Of a DNA stretch of 64,000 bases, positions 1-9,975 are shown piece by piece; the stretch's first letter is position 1, and each line of letters opens with the position of its first letter. The notes under the pieces are model-generated. The model saw nothing but the letters and a program-made list of their open reading frames with translations. It did no database searches and was not told where the DNA came from. The stretch comes from Brachypterus glaber (Eukaryota > Arthropoda > Insecta > Coleoptera > Kateretidae), in contig OY294049.1 of NCBI GenBank assembly GCA_958510825.1, forward strand, positions 20,887,536 through 20,951,535, in the 5' to 3' direction. The position numbers and the translations under genes were made by a program.

Positions 1-78
1 TTGTTTGTAATTCCGTAAGTGCACACAGAGAAATAATTACTGAAAACAAGCACGTAATATTCAGATCAAGCGGCTCAG

Positions 79-125
79 AACACTGTTAAAAATGGATAGG
101 AAATCGGAGTTATTATCCTATACAT
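79..125 (+). mobile_element. MITE A fragment (copy 1 block)
   Basis: Begins CACTGTTAAAAATGGATAGG and runs through TTATTATCCTATACA. This matches the start of the element also seen at 37784, 47399 and 5233, with an internal deletion. The LINE poly-T tract starts immediately to its right, so the LINE appears to have landed inside this element. Confidence 0.6.
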
Positions 126-1114
126 TTTTTTTTTTTTTTTTATTATTAAATATACAATTAAAATTACAATTGTGATCTAAGACACCTAGGTTTTCACCTG
201 TGTTGTGTCTACAATAGTATGTTAATTACAATATTGTTTTAGTATACAATTAAATAGTATTTTAAATATAAATCGAAATAGAAAATTTATTTTACCATAC
301 AATTAAAAAAAATATATATATATAAATATTTTAAATATAATTACATATTATTTTAAGTAATAGATAGTTTCAATAAATTGAATAAGAAAAAAAATCAAAT
401 GATGCTAAAATTAAGAAAAAGAAATACAACAATACCAGAAAGAGAAAAAAAAATGAGTGTCAACCTAGAAAAATAGTTCTTAAAGTTTCGTTTTGTAACA
501 TATAATTTTTAAGTTCTTTTTTATATCGTTTAAAGTTTTTAATGTTTTTAATTTCAATAGGAATTGTATTATAAGTTTTTATACCAAGATATTCAATACT
601 TCTTATACCAACAGTTCTAACTTTTTTAGGAAGCGTAATATGTTTTTGTTCTTTTTTGCGCGTGTGATATTTATGTTGTATAAATGTATTTGGGACTTTT
701 TTATATATAAAAGAAAGCATGTTAAATATAATCAGGTTTGTTAAATCAAATATGTTGTTTTCTTTATACAAACAATGTGTAGGATACCTATATTCTTTTT
801 TAAATATTGTTTTTAAAATATAATTTTGAGTGACTTCGATGGGTTCCAACGTTGATTTATATGCCAGTCCCCAACTTGTAATGCCGTACCTAAGTATCGA
901 CTCAATTAAGCTAGTGTAAACAATTATTAGATTTTTTTTGGAAAGAATATTTCTTAAAGTGTAAAATTTATATATCATATTTTTTAACCTTTTATTTAAG
1001 TATGCTATATGGCTCTGCCACTTCAGATGCTGGTCTACCATTAAGCCTAGGTACTTTATTGATTTTACATTTTCAATGCTTGTTGAGTTTTTGACCTGAA
1101 TGTTTCTTTTTTTT
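126..1114 (-). pseudogene. LINE 3' fragment, C-terminal reverse transcriptase
   Basis: On the minus strand an open frame (stop near 460, LINE-derived part beginning about 1097) encodes roughly 213 residues of the thumb and C-terminal part of a non-LTR reverse transcriptase. Recognisable features include SIKYLGLMVDQHLKWQSHI and LRYGITSWG. These are typical of CR1/L2/Jockey-group LINEs. The catalytic palm (FADD) is absent because the copy is 5'-truncated at about 1114; codons further right are flanking DNA read by chance. The poly-T at 128-145 is the probable poly(A) tail of the minus-strand element. Not functional. Confidence 0.85.
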
Positions 1115-1182
1115 ACTAAACGAAGTAAACAGTAGGTACTACCAGAAAGCATCATCATCAGTAGTTTGTTTGGATCTTTAAG

Positions 1183-1302
1183 AGACCTGCGCTGTACCTA
1201 TGGCTTATTTGTCTAAAATAGAATTAGTTTGAATGGATGGATAATTGGGGGAGTGAGTCTTTGCTCACTGATGCTGGAGTTGAATCTGTCATAAATTGGC
1301 GT
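1183..1302 (+). repeat. Dispersed repeat, inverted partner at 11307-11412
   Basis: The run TTTGAATGGATGGATAATTG followed by GTGAGTCTTTGCTCACTGATG matches the complement of 11307-11412 over about 110 bases with few differences. The internal GAGTCTTTGCTC is a small hairpin. The family is not recognised. The DNA between 1303 and 1418 shows nothing assignable. Confidence 0.7.
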
Positions 1303-1418
1303 TGGGGGCGGGGAAAGAAGTGGGAGGGGGATGAGGAGGGATGGGCCCAGAAAGCACTCTCAAGATAAAAAGTTACGAAAACTGCCACCTAGCGTAAAAT
1401 AATAAAATAATATTGATT

Positions 1419-2225
1419 TATAATACAAGGACGAAAAGTTAAAGTTTTAAGAAGCTGAGGGCCGGCCGATTGGGCCGGCTCGAGGGTAATAAACCTACGA
1501 AATCAAAATTTAACTTTTTGCCCGTGTATTATACAATATTTTTTATTTGATTGTTACTAATTATAATAAATTATTAAAATATACTTAATTATAAATTGCA
1601 AAAATTTCTTTTTACCGTCTTATTACTTATCTAGTTATCAATGACAAATTGCTATCCAATCAAATCGCTAAAAAAAACAATTGAATCGTTTCTTTTGCGT
1701 GCGGTTTCATTTTCAAATTAAAAAAGCTATAGCTTGGTGATTAATTTCTGTTAAAATGTGTCTGTTGTGAAAATAATACTTATGAAACCGTTCTATGAAT
1801 ATTATAAATATTGAAAGTAATTTTACAATTGAAATTTTGTGTTTTTAATTTATTATAGTTTGTGAATACAGATTAATCAGGTTGGGATTTTACAATTGAT
1901 ATTTTATTTTTTTTTATTTATTATAGTGGGATACAGAATAATCAGTTAACATATATTTTGAGTTTATATTATATTTTTTTTTGTTTTGTATGAAATGATT
2001 ATAATAACTGTATCTGGTCAAAAAGAACAGTTAGTTCAAGACCAAAAGGTTATATTTCTTTATAAATATTACAGTAAAGGTGAATCATCTTCTTTTAAAT
2101 AGCTTAAAAATAACAAGTTTTAGTTAGCGGGCGAAACAAACTTTTTGGGCCTAGGGCCACAAACTTTTCGCCCGTAAAACATGAACAAAAAGTGTCGCTT
2201 TTAGAATCAATCAAATAAAAATACA
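1419..2225 (+). mobile_element. Family G repeat, copy 1
   Basis: Starts at TTATAATACAAGGACGAAAA and ends near GTGTCGCTTTTAGAATCAAT. It matches 28274-29045 and, in its right part, 57262-58087. The first 115 bases are palindromic (GTATTATAC ends, GC-rich centre GGGCCGGCC...GGCCGGCT at 1459-1480). The far end (TTTTCGCCCGTAAAAC) is a degenerate inverse of the left end. Copy 1 has an extra internal duplication around 1860-1960. No coding frame; non-autonomous DNA element is the likeliest reading. Confidence 0.7.
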
Positions 2226-2903
2226 AATTTCCTATTAAGTTGCCAATTCGTACTACCTAACTAATGTGAAAAATTTAAACCCTGCCAGGTAACAATGGCA
2301 GTTACTACTAGTGTCACAACTTTTTTTATTGGAATGCTGTTGAGAAATGCTTTGGGCCATTTTTTATATTTTTTTTGTGGCCGTTTTTGCGCTTTTAGTG
2401 ACGAATCTATGACGTGATACTTAAAATGTCTATGAACTAAAAGCTTTTATTACTTTTATAGGTAATATGAGACGTAAAAACGTTTATTTGATACAATGTG
2501 CGCGGTTTGGTTAAAACTGAAACAAATTGGTTTGAATTTTTATTCAAAACGCATCTTATCCATAAATGCAAATTGTTATAGAGAAATAAAAAATAACATC
2601 GTTTTATATTTTACATGGGAATATATTTTGCTATAACAAAAAATTTTATTGGTTGTTTTTGTTACTGTAAGCAAAATTAATAAAATCTTATGATCATAAT
2701 TTTTATGAGTAGTAAAAACTAACTCTTTGTTTTATTTAAAATTGTTTGTCAGTTTCTTTTATATCAAATCTGCAGATTTAAAATCTCGAGATTTATGTTG
2801 AACTTTTATACTTTTTAATGCCGCTATAAAATTATATAGGTCTATATTGCAGTACATGTAAAAATATACATACATTTTAACACAAATTAACAGCATATAT
2901 AAT
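2226..2903. other. No feature seen
   Basis: AT-rich DNA without a coding frame, palindrome or repeat I could match elsewhere in the window. Confidence 0.6.
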
Positions 2904-3168
2904 ATTGTATTGCATTGTATTGTATTGTGTTGTGTTGTGTTGTGTTGTGTTGTGTTGTGTTGTGTTGTGTTGTGTTGTGTTGTGTTGTGTTGTGTTGTGT
3001 TGTGTTGTGTTGTGTTGTGTTGTGTTGTATTGTGTTGTGTTGTGTTGTGTTGTATTGTTTTGTATTGTATTGTATTGTATTGTATTGTATTGTATTGTAT
3101 TGTATTGTATTGTATTGTATTGTATTGTATTGTATTGTATTGTATTGTATTGTATTGTATTTTATTGT
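2904..3168 (+). repeat. Pentanucleotide microsatellite TTGTG/TTGTA
   Basis: About 50 tandem five-base units. The left part is almost pure TTGTG, there is a mixed zone near 3028-3060, and the right part is almost pure TTGTA. Long open frames cross it in several frames only because the period is five and no unit contains a stop; none is a gene. Confidence 0.97.
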
Positions 3169-3205
3169 AAAACAAATATCACTTTACAATCTGTTTTTTT
3201 ATGAT

Positions 3206-3391
3206 AAGATGTCATATCTACATCTCCAGGGGTAAAGCAGTTTTTCGCAACAGGTGATAAATTTAATGGGGGCACCAATACAAAAGCTTGCTTCGGGGCG
3301 CCGATATGCTAAGTCCGGCCCTATTAACAAGAATCCGCGAAATGCATAGAACCAAAAATCCGTTTTTTTTTTGTTGTAGATATGACATCTT
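3206..3391. repeat. 17-bp perfect inverted repeat flanking a GC-richer insert
   Basis: AAGATGTCATATCTACA at 3206-3222 recurs inverted at 3375-3391. The 152-base interior includes GGGCGCCGATATGCTAAG and is richer in G+C than its surroundings. It could be a small MITE or a retro-fragment; no target duplication was identified. Confidence 0.55.
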
Positions 3392-3397
3392 GCCTTA

Positions 3398-3855
3398 GAC
3401 CGGCAATATCCTTAGTAACATTGATCTTGGACAAGTTTCTTGATCAGGGTACTTCAGAAAGTTCTTGGATTAAATTGGACAATTCTTGAACAAGAGAATT
3501 AATCAAGATTCTGTATCCAGACTTGGGCAAGACTTTAGCAAGATTCCAGAAGCAGAGCGTTTAGCAATACTTTGTCAGGTCTGTTCGTCAAGTCTGTAGC
3601 AAGCAATTTGACAAGATTCTTGGTGAAGAATCTTCCTACCTTAACAAGTACAATTTGATTATGATATAGATCGCTTTTCGATTTCTTATCATGTTTGCTT
3701 GCTACATTCTTCTTCTTTCACAATTTTTGAGAAAGAATCTATCGACAGTATCTTACGCCAGAATTGTCAAAATCTGGATGCAGCTACTTGATCAAGAATC
3801 TTGAACCAGACTTCCTCAAGACTTGACAAAAATTGTTACTAGGTATACCGTCCTG
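3398..3855. mobile_element. Foldback element with CAAGATTCTTG phrase
   Basis: The ends pair imperfectly (GGCAATATCCTTAGTAAC against GTTACTAGGTATACCG). The body holds at least ten variants of a self-complementary phrase near CAAGATTCTTG (for example CTTGGACAAG, ATTCTTGAACAAG, TCAAGAATCTTGAACC). No coding frame is present. Interpreted as a foldback transposon built from a short phrase. Confidence 0.55.
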
Positions 3856-4604
3856 TTAGGCATACAAGTCGTACCTGCATTTTTGCGATTTTTTAGATTT
3901 TTAGATGGACAATAAAATTAGACTTTTTATATAGCAGATAGGTGAAAGATAACCTCACACATTGTCATGTGGTTTTTTGTTTTTTACCCTAGTTTGTCAA
4001 ATAAAATTATAAATATCTTTTTAAAATAACAGTTTCGACGGCATATACACTGAGCCAATATTGCCATGTTAAGACATTTTATTTTTTTCTGCATTCAAAT
4101 TTATTTGTAATCACCTAAAACTTTACTACATTAACAATAAACATATCTTTGTTCTAAGGGGTAAAAAAGTGCAGGAGCTTCAAAAAGTAGTATTGATTTT
4201 AAAAAAGCTTGCATACTGACGATATTAGGAACCCATGTCCCAAATACTGCCAGGGTACTAACAATAATAGCAAAGAACAAACATACAAAAAATAACAAAC
4301 TAAAAGAAAATATTGTGACACAATAACAATTTCAGCTGTTTTTCGGTAAAATATGTCCACTTAAATAACAATTTGTCGTTTTCAGTAAGCCACACGCACT
4401 TCTTGTACGTATCGCTTAAAGCCTTATATCGACCTGGCGATTATTTTCGAATAAAAAGCAGGACCAATGTTCAGAACTTTCTTATTTCTTTATTGCTTTT
4501 TTTCTTGTTATTTTTCTGTTTTTGTCATTTTTTTGTAGTCAACTACTTCACATGGCAATATTAGGAACACAGCAACAATCTCAAAAAATTACCTTTTCAC
4601 TTCT
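3856..4604. other. No feature seen
   Basis: AT-rich DNA; short chance open frames only (for example a 63-codon frame from 4373). Nothing matched elsewhere in the window. Confidence 0.5.
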
Positions 4605-4898
4605 TTATTGAGTGAAACACAATATGCCAAGAAAGTGCATGTTTGTGCCTACGTTAATACGTTCTTGTCCTATAATAAATGATGCTGCCCAGCTTGCGAC
4701 AGTCAGCACAATTTTGCAAGTTTTTATAGTTGAAGAACACGAAAAACAAACTGCGTTTTTGTGTACACCATTACGAACTGGATACAGACACATCATATTT
4801 ACAGGTATCTTTTCCGTAAAACAGATATACTGACAGTATGACACAGAGGACGAATTAGCTAGGTTAAGAGTGGGCATGACAATAATTGGCTTACCCAC
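4605..4898 (-). pseudogene. Coding-like segment, possible GPCR exon relic
   Basis: A 97-codon minus-strand open frame in DNA of more balanced composition than its neighbours. Residues about 38-80 read LYPVRNGVHKNAV, then KTCKIVLTVASWAASFIIG. The pattern of Pro-Val-Arg, a basic loop, and a hydrophobic helix with Trp-x-x-Ser is reminiscent of intracellular loop 2 and transmembrane helix 4 of rhodopsin-family receptors. The stop overlaps an AATAAA. No helix 1-3 partner or convincing splice sites were found around it, and 5154 onward is transposon. The plus strand is also open for 73 codons. Treat as a tentative lead only. Confidence 0.25.
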
Positions 4899-5153
4899 CT
4901 TAGTACAAAAAACATTATTTTATCTTATATGTCGATCGAAAGTAGAAATTGTATTTTACCAAGAAATCTTAAGTTATTTTAGTACACGAAAAAGCAAAAA
5001 CCTTTGTCAAGTAAGCTGACATAATTCTTTTAGAAGGTTAATCCTATAGGCTTCAGGACTCTGTTGTGGTAAGAAAAAAGGAGTAACTTTGACATAATTG
5101 CTAGATGTCTTACCTTACCACGATATTAACCCCATTATAAGGATATAAGTTTT

Positions 5154-6262
5154 TTGTTTGTAATTCCGTAAGTGCACACAGAGAAATAATTACTGAAAAC
5201 AAGCACGTAATATTCAGATCAAGCGGCTCAGAACACTGTTAAAAATGGATAGGAAATCGGAGTTATTATCCTATACAATTTTTTTTTTTTTTATTAAGTA
5301 TACAATTAAAATTACAATTGTGATCTAAGACACCTAGGTTTTCACCTGTGTTGTGTCTACAATAGTATGTTAATTACAATATTGTTTTAGTATACAATTA
5401 AATAGTATTTTAAATATAAATCGAAATAGAAAATTTATTTTACCATACAATTAAAAAAAATATATATATAAATATTTTAAATATAATTACATATTATTTT
5501 AAGTAATAGATAGTTTCAAGAAATTGAATAAGAAAAAAAATCAAATGATGCTAAAATTAAGAAAAAGAAATACAACAATACCAGAAAGAGAAAAAAAAAT
5601 GAGTGTCAACCTAGAAAAATAGTTCTTAAAGTTTCGTTTTGTAACATATAATTTTTAAGTTCTTTTTTATATCGTTTAAAGTTTTTAATGTTTTTAATTT
5701 CAATAGGAATTGTATTATAAGTTTTTATACCAAGATATTCAATACTTCTTATACCAACAGTTCTAACTTTTTTAGGAAGCGTAATATGTTTTTGTGCTTT
5801 TTTGCGCGTGTGATATTTATGTTGTATAAATGTATTTGGGACTTTTTTATATATAAAAGAAAGCATGTTAAATATAATCAGGTTTGTTAAATCAAATATG
5901 TTGTTTTCTTTATACAAACAATGTGTAGGATACCTATATTCTTTTTTAAATATTGTTTTTAAAATATAATTTTGAGTGACTTCGATGGGTTCCAACGTTG
6001 ATTTATATGCCAGTCCCCAACTTGTAATGCCGTACCTAAGTATCGACTCAATTAAGCTAGTGTAAACAATTATTAGATTTTTTTTGGAAAGAATATTTCT
6101 TAAAGTGTAAAATTTATATATCATATTTTTTAACCTTTTATTTAAGTATGCTATATGGCTCTGCCACTTCAGATGCTGGTCTACCATTAAGCCTAGGTAC
6201 TTTATTGATTTTACATTTTCAATGCTTGTTGAGTTTTTGACCTGAATGTTTCTTTTGCTTTC
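5154..6262. repeat. Duplicated block, copy 2
   Basis: Matches 1-1114 almost perfectly, including the non-LINE sequence and MITE A start (5233-5279) lying beyond the LINE poly-T tract. Sharing of flanking DNA argues for duplication of a locus rather than two independent retrotranspositions. Confidence 0.9.
5233..5279 (+). mobile_element. MITE A, left part interrupted by LINE
   Basis: Starts CACTGTTAAAAATGGATAGG and reaches CCTATACA. The remainder of the same element resumes at 7118 on the other side of the LINE, so the LINE at 5280-7117 is an insertion within it. Confidence 0.65.
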
Positions 6263-6697
6263 TGGCATACCAGCCTCTGTAGGAGCAAAGCACATATATT
6301 TAGTTTTGCTTAAATTAAGTGATAATAGACTGTTATCTAACCAAAGCTTAACTGAGTCGATACTTTTCTCCGCCAACTGATAGACTTCATTCCAGTTTTC
6401 ACCAGAGCATAAGATAACTGTATCATCGGCAAATGAAATTACTTCAATGTTGTCATATTGTTGCAATAGATTGTTAATAAAAATAAGAAACAACACTGGT
6501 CCTAATACAGTCCCTTGAGGGATGCCAGTATTAATTATTCTGGGATCACTAGTAACATTTCCTATTTTTACCTTTTGAGGGCGATTATTTAGGTAATCTT
6601 TAAAAAGTTCTAATGCAATCCCTCTTATGCCAGTATCATAGAGTCTATCAGTTAGGAGGTTATGTGGTACTGTATCGAAGGCTTTTTGTAGATCCAT
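5606..6697 (-). pseudogene. LINE reverse transcriptase, palm to C terminus
   Basis: A 363-codon frame encodes the catalytic half of a non-LTR reverse transcriptase. Motif A is MDLQKAFDTVPHN at the start, motif B is GIPQGTVLGPVLF (about residues 59-71), and motif C is SFADDTVIL (about 88-96) with both catalytic Asp residues. The thumb region (KYLGLMVDQHLKW) and C-terminal LRYGITSWG follow. The true protein begins further upstream: the codons before the Met are also reverse transcriptase (IAIF), so this Met is only the first one after a frame break. The fragment's own reading frame is intact, but the gene is not. Clade assignment within CR1/L2/Jockey is by eye. Confidence 0.9.
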
Positions 6698-6735
6698 AAA
6701 TATAGCAATAATTTTTTTACTTTTTTCAAAATTGT

Positions 6736-7110
6736 TTAATACTGTGGAATTTGGTTTTTGCTTAAAATGTTGTTAGTATTTAAAAAGGATACTATTTGGG
6801 ATTTAAGACACTGTTCAAAGATTTTAGCAAAATTGCTAATTAACGAGATAGGTCTATAGTTCTCTACTTTATCTTTGTTTCCTTGCTTAAAAATTGGAAT
6901 AACAGTGCTTTCTTTGAACTGTGTAGGAACAATGGAAGTACTAAAAATATTGTTAATAATATAAGTCAGAGGCTTACAAATATATGGTTCTATACATTTT
7001 ATAGTTTTAATACTAAAGTTATCTTGTCCAGCGCATGCTCCACTTTTTAAAAGTTTTATTTTATTAGATATATCCTGCTCTAGAACTGGTTTTAATAAAA
7101 AAGAATTAAT
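6736..7110 (-). pseudogene. LINE reverse transcriptase, N-terminal part
   Basis: Continuous minus-strand frame ending in TAA at 6736-6738. It contains KSGACAGQDNFSIKTIK, the conserved segment before domain 1, and NYRPISLISNFAKIFE. It is followed by LSKNQ, after which the expected glycine-rich segment is missing. The frame differs from that of 5606-6697, so a deletion plus frameshift separates the two pieces of one original ORF2. Confidence 0.85.
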
Positions 7111-7117
7111 GTTATTT

Positions 7118-7387
7118 GTAATTTAATTTTTGTTAAAAGCACGCAACATTTCATGTCCGTCCTTAAATACTAAAGTACGTGACTTTAGAACTATAGTGTT
7201 TTTAACAAAAATTAAAGTACACTTGTATAGGATCATAACTTTCTTTCCATTTGTAACTGAATATTTACTTACAATGGATAGGAAGTTATGATAAAAACAC
7301 TATAGTTCCAAAGTCTCTTACTTTAATATTTAAGATAGACATGTAATGTTGCGTGTTTTTAACATAAATTAAAGTAAAATTGCACAG
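7118..7387 (+). mobile_element. MITE A, right part
   Basis: TTTAATTTTTGTTAAAAGCA, TTTCATGTCCGTCCTTAAAT and GTGTTTTTAACAAAAATTAA match the copies at 37784-39365 and 47399-48405. This copy is itself folded: the phrases for AAACACTATAG and GGATAGGAAGTTAT appear in both orientations around 7262. It continues the element broken by the LINE. Confidence 0.65.
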
Positions 7388-7403
7388 AAAAAAATAGGTC
7401 ATG

Positions 7404-7863
7404 GTTTAGTGCGGTGTAACATACCAAATGGTAATCGGACCTTACATCTGCTAGGAAAATGGCAATACAGTTACGGTGAACGGCGACAGATATCGCGCAA
7501 TGCTGGAAAATTTTGTGCGCCCTGCAGTGGAGGACATGCCAGAGATATGGTGACAGCAAGATTGAAAAACTGCGAATGCGGCCAGAGCCACAATGCAGCT
7601 TTCAAGGCAGATTTTCAAAGAGCGTGAAATTAGGATTTTCACTTTCCTTCACGATCGCCCTATTTGATAATACCAGGTTTTTTCTTTAGGGCTAACTGAA
7701 AGATCGGATGTATGTTAATAAGCCCAGGACTATTCAATAGCTCAAGCCAGGTATATTGGGAGCCGTCATAGAAAATGTGAAAAGTGCCCGTGCTTGCAAA
7801 GCGGAAAATGAACCACGGCATTATAGGCATGATAGGCATGATGGCATGATTTTTCATACATAG
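7404..7863 (+). pseudogene. Mariner-type (Tc1/mariner) transposase relic
   Basis: C-terminal third of a DDE transposase, plus strand. The first frame (codons from 7404) gives CGVTYQMVIGPY, then ENGNTVTVNGDRYRAMLENF, and MPEIW(stop)QQD at 7541-7562. The last corresponds to the FQQDGATAHTA block of insect mariner transposases and supplies the second catalytic Asp. The order then shifts frame; from 7696 the reading LKDRMYVNKPRTIQ and GAVIENVKSARACKAE matches the C-terminal tail and ends at TAG 7861-7863. There are at least four internal stops and one frameshift. The PPRSPDLTPLD segment with the third acid is unrecognisable and the N-terminal DNA-binding half is absent. Dead copy; the longest open frame here is a shadow in another frame. 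Confidence 0.85.
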
Positions 7864-7939
7864 TTAAAAAAAAACATTTCCTGTACTCTATATTGTAAAA
7901 GAAATAATTAAAAAAAATGAGACATAAAAAAGTTATCCA

Positions 7940-7974
7940 ATTTTTAAATGGTAAAGTGACTTATGGGCCACCCT
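7940..7974 (+). repeat. Right terminal repeat of the mariner relic
   Basis: The segment ending TTATGGGCCACCCTGT lies about 100 bases after the transposase stop. It has the form expected of a Tc1/mariner terminal repeat (complement starts ACAGGGTGGCCC). No left partner is visible; MITE A adjoins the broken 5' side. Confidence 0.6.
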
Positions 7975-8738
7975 GTTGATTTACAGGTTTTTTAGGAAAT
8001 GTTTTAAAATGCATTTAGTTTCCATTTTGTTTATTTATGGCTTTTTACTTATAGCTAGTAAATTCTTTACATTTTACTAATAATCACGTTTAAAACGTGC
8101 ATCACAAATAATTCATATTACAATATTTTTTCTCTGTGTGTTATTTTTTTCTTTATTTTTAGAAGTAACTCTTTTTCTTCGTAGTAAAAATAGGTAATTT
8201 TTGGTAGAACTTTTTTTTTTCGAAAAACGATAAATCTCAGATAAGGAACCTAGTTATGTTCCAAATTTAAAGTATTTACCCTAAGGGTCAAACACGGCGA
8301 CATGTTTTTTGCGTTTAAAACGTCGAGAAACGTAAAAAAGCAATAATTTGTTTTCAATTTTTTTACTCAAGACTCCTGGAGTAAGCAAAAACGATTAAGT
8401 AAAGTAGCAAGTTGAATTTATTATTTATTATCTTGCGGTTGTATCTAATTTTGTCACAAAAACATAATAAAACTTTCTAAATATTAATTTATTCTATCAT
8501 GTTAAAAATTTTCACTGAATTTTCTTATCTACCTTAAACATCAACTTTCAAAAATTACAAAACTTTACAGTAATGAGAAAAGTTCGCTCACTGGTGATAA
8601 CGGGCATTAGAGGCATCGTTTAAAAAATTTAAGAAGTGTGAAAAATTTTATACGCTAAAATACTCTCTAAAGCTTTCCTTTTTCTCGACATGCTACCTGG
8701 TAAGCATTTAAAATTGTATTAAACAAGTGGAGAAGTAA
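7975..8738. other. No feature seen
   Basis: AT-rich unique-looking DNA; nothing assignable. Confidence 0.5.
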
Positions 8739-8992
8739 CAACGAACTAATAGCTCTTTTCTCTAGAATAGGCATTTCATTCGTAAAAACTGACAAAAACG
8801 TAGCCAACATATAAATTCTTCTGTCTTACTCGCAAAGCTTTGTTCTAACAAAGACAACAATAACAGATACTGGTTATTGTTATTGTTCTGGCCTGAATTT
8901 ACCTACTATTTGTTTACAAACAAACCAAGATGTTGGCTATACCTTATATTAACCGTATGCGTATTCTAGAGAGAAGAGTTATTAGTTCGTTG
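8739..8992. mobile_element. hAT-like MITE with 8-bp target duplication
   Basis: 254-bp element with ends CAACGAACTAATAGCTCTT and complement of AAGAGTTATTAGTTCGTTG. It is flanked by AGAAGTAA (8731-8738) and AGAAGTAC (8993-9000), a 7/8 match. An 8-bp duplication and CA...TG ends fit hAT. Internal palindromic TAACAGATACTGGTTATTGTTA. A diverged inverted copy lies at about 31486-31676. Confidence 0.75.
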
Positions 8993-9000
8993 AGAAGTAC

Positions 9001-9461
9001 GTAATATTTACCAGTTATAAACACAGATGAAATATTTCAATATAAACTAATGTGATACTTATTTTAGTTAGGGAACGTTCAAGTATTACTGTTATGGAGA
9101 TGTTCTTGGACGAAGGACCTTTTAAATGCTGGTTCATTTGGTGTTTAAGAAAGTATACAGCAAGGCAAATAGAAGGGTCTTTTTGATATTTACAAGTAAA
9201 AATGTATTTTAAAAAGTAATGACTTTTACTATGAAAGTTTTAATGACAACTCTATCACATTTATTAGACAATTAATTATAGGTATAAATCCATAGGTAAA
9301 AAGGTATGAAGTCTTGAACAATTACGTACGGCAAATTTTGATGATTTTGGACTTCTTGAAATTTCCTGCTTTGTAGGAAACATTTTTTAATCAGATGAAT
9401 AGTTTACGAGTTACAGCAGAACCGAGCTCAGCAAAATTCTACAATTCGCAAAATCGCTACA
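9001..9461. other. No feature seen
   Basis: AT-rich DNA without recognised repeats or coding signal. Confidence 0.5.
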
Positions 9462-9498
9462 TACAGGGTGATCAGTAACTGGCATGCCAAAATTTAAG
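9462..9498 (+). repeat. Solo terminal repeat TACAGGGTGATCAGT
   Basis: TACAGGGTGATCAGTAACTG then GCATGCCAAAATTTAAG matches, inverted, 33383-33419. The TACAGGGTG form is typical of Tc1/mariner-like termini. Its own partner end was not found nearby. Confidence 0.6.
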
Positions 9499-9515
9499 AG
9501 GTGATTTTACTTTTA

Positions 9516-9792
9516 TTACATTTAGATTAGTCTATTATTATATTACACAATGATTCAGTAGGACAAGGGTTAAAAACAGACTTTAAAAAGTTCATTTGAC
9601 ATATGACAGTACTATAAAGTCATAAGAATTATCATTTAATCAAAATGTAATTCCATATCATAATGATAAATTCTCATTTCTTTAAATAATCGAGTATCAC
9701 ATATGTCAAAAGCACTTTTTAAAGACTGTTCTTACCCCTTGGCCCCAGAATTATTGTGTATAACTATGAAAATACCTTAATCTAAATGTAAT
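9516..9792. mobile_element. Palindromic MITE
   Basis: Arms of about 90 bp: TTACATTTAGATTA at the left pairs with TAATCTAAATGTAA at the right. Inside, ACAGACTTTAAAAAGT pairs with ACTTTTTAAAGACTGT and TTGACATATG with CATATGTCAA. Arms are roughly 80% complementary. Confidence 0.75.
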
Positions 9793-9975
9793 AAATGTGA
9801 TATATATGACTAGGTAACTTAAAAATAGATTTATTGGTAGCTCATTGCCACAGCTTTTGGAGCATCTATCACCCAAAGGAACCGGATCCGGAGCCTAGAA
9901 TTTTGGAAATAGCTTAATTTGAATGTACTTTAAGACATATATAATGTATCAAAACTTATCGCCACAAAAATGGGC

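Larger units (their letters stand above)
1..1114. repeat. Duplicated block, copy 1
   Basis: This stretch is almost letter-for-letter identical to 5154-6262. The visible differences are a few substitutions and a longer T run near 128-145. The match starts at the window edge, so the true left end is outside. It stops at about 1114, where copy 2 continues into reverse-transcriptase sequence and copy 1 turns into unrelated DNA. The shared block holds unassigned sequence (1-78), a MITE A fragment and the 3' end of a LINE. Confidence 0.9.
5280..7117 (-). mobile_element. 5'-truncated CR1/L2/Jockey-group LINE
   Basis: About 1.84 kb inserted into MITE A. The poly-T at the left edge is the poly(A) tail of a minus-strand element. 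An AT-rich 3' untranslated part (5290-5605) is followed by reverse-transcriptase coding sequence in two broken frames. The endonuclease domain and any ORF1 are missing. It cannot be autonomous. Confidence 0.85.

Noticed and set aside
2905..3235. Long open frames rich in Cys, Val, Leu and Tyr (plus strand) or Thr, Gln, Asn, His (minus strand)
   Set aside because: They are the translation of the pentanucleotide array in successive frames; no unit contains a stop.
7409..7627. 72-codon plus-strand frame as a gene
   Set aside because: It is a shadow; the transposase similarity is in the next frame, which has stops.
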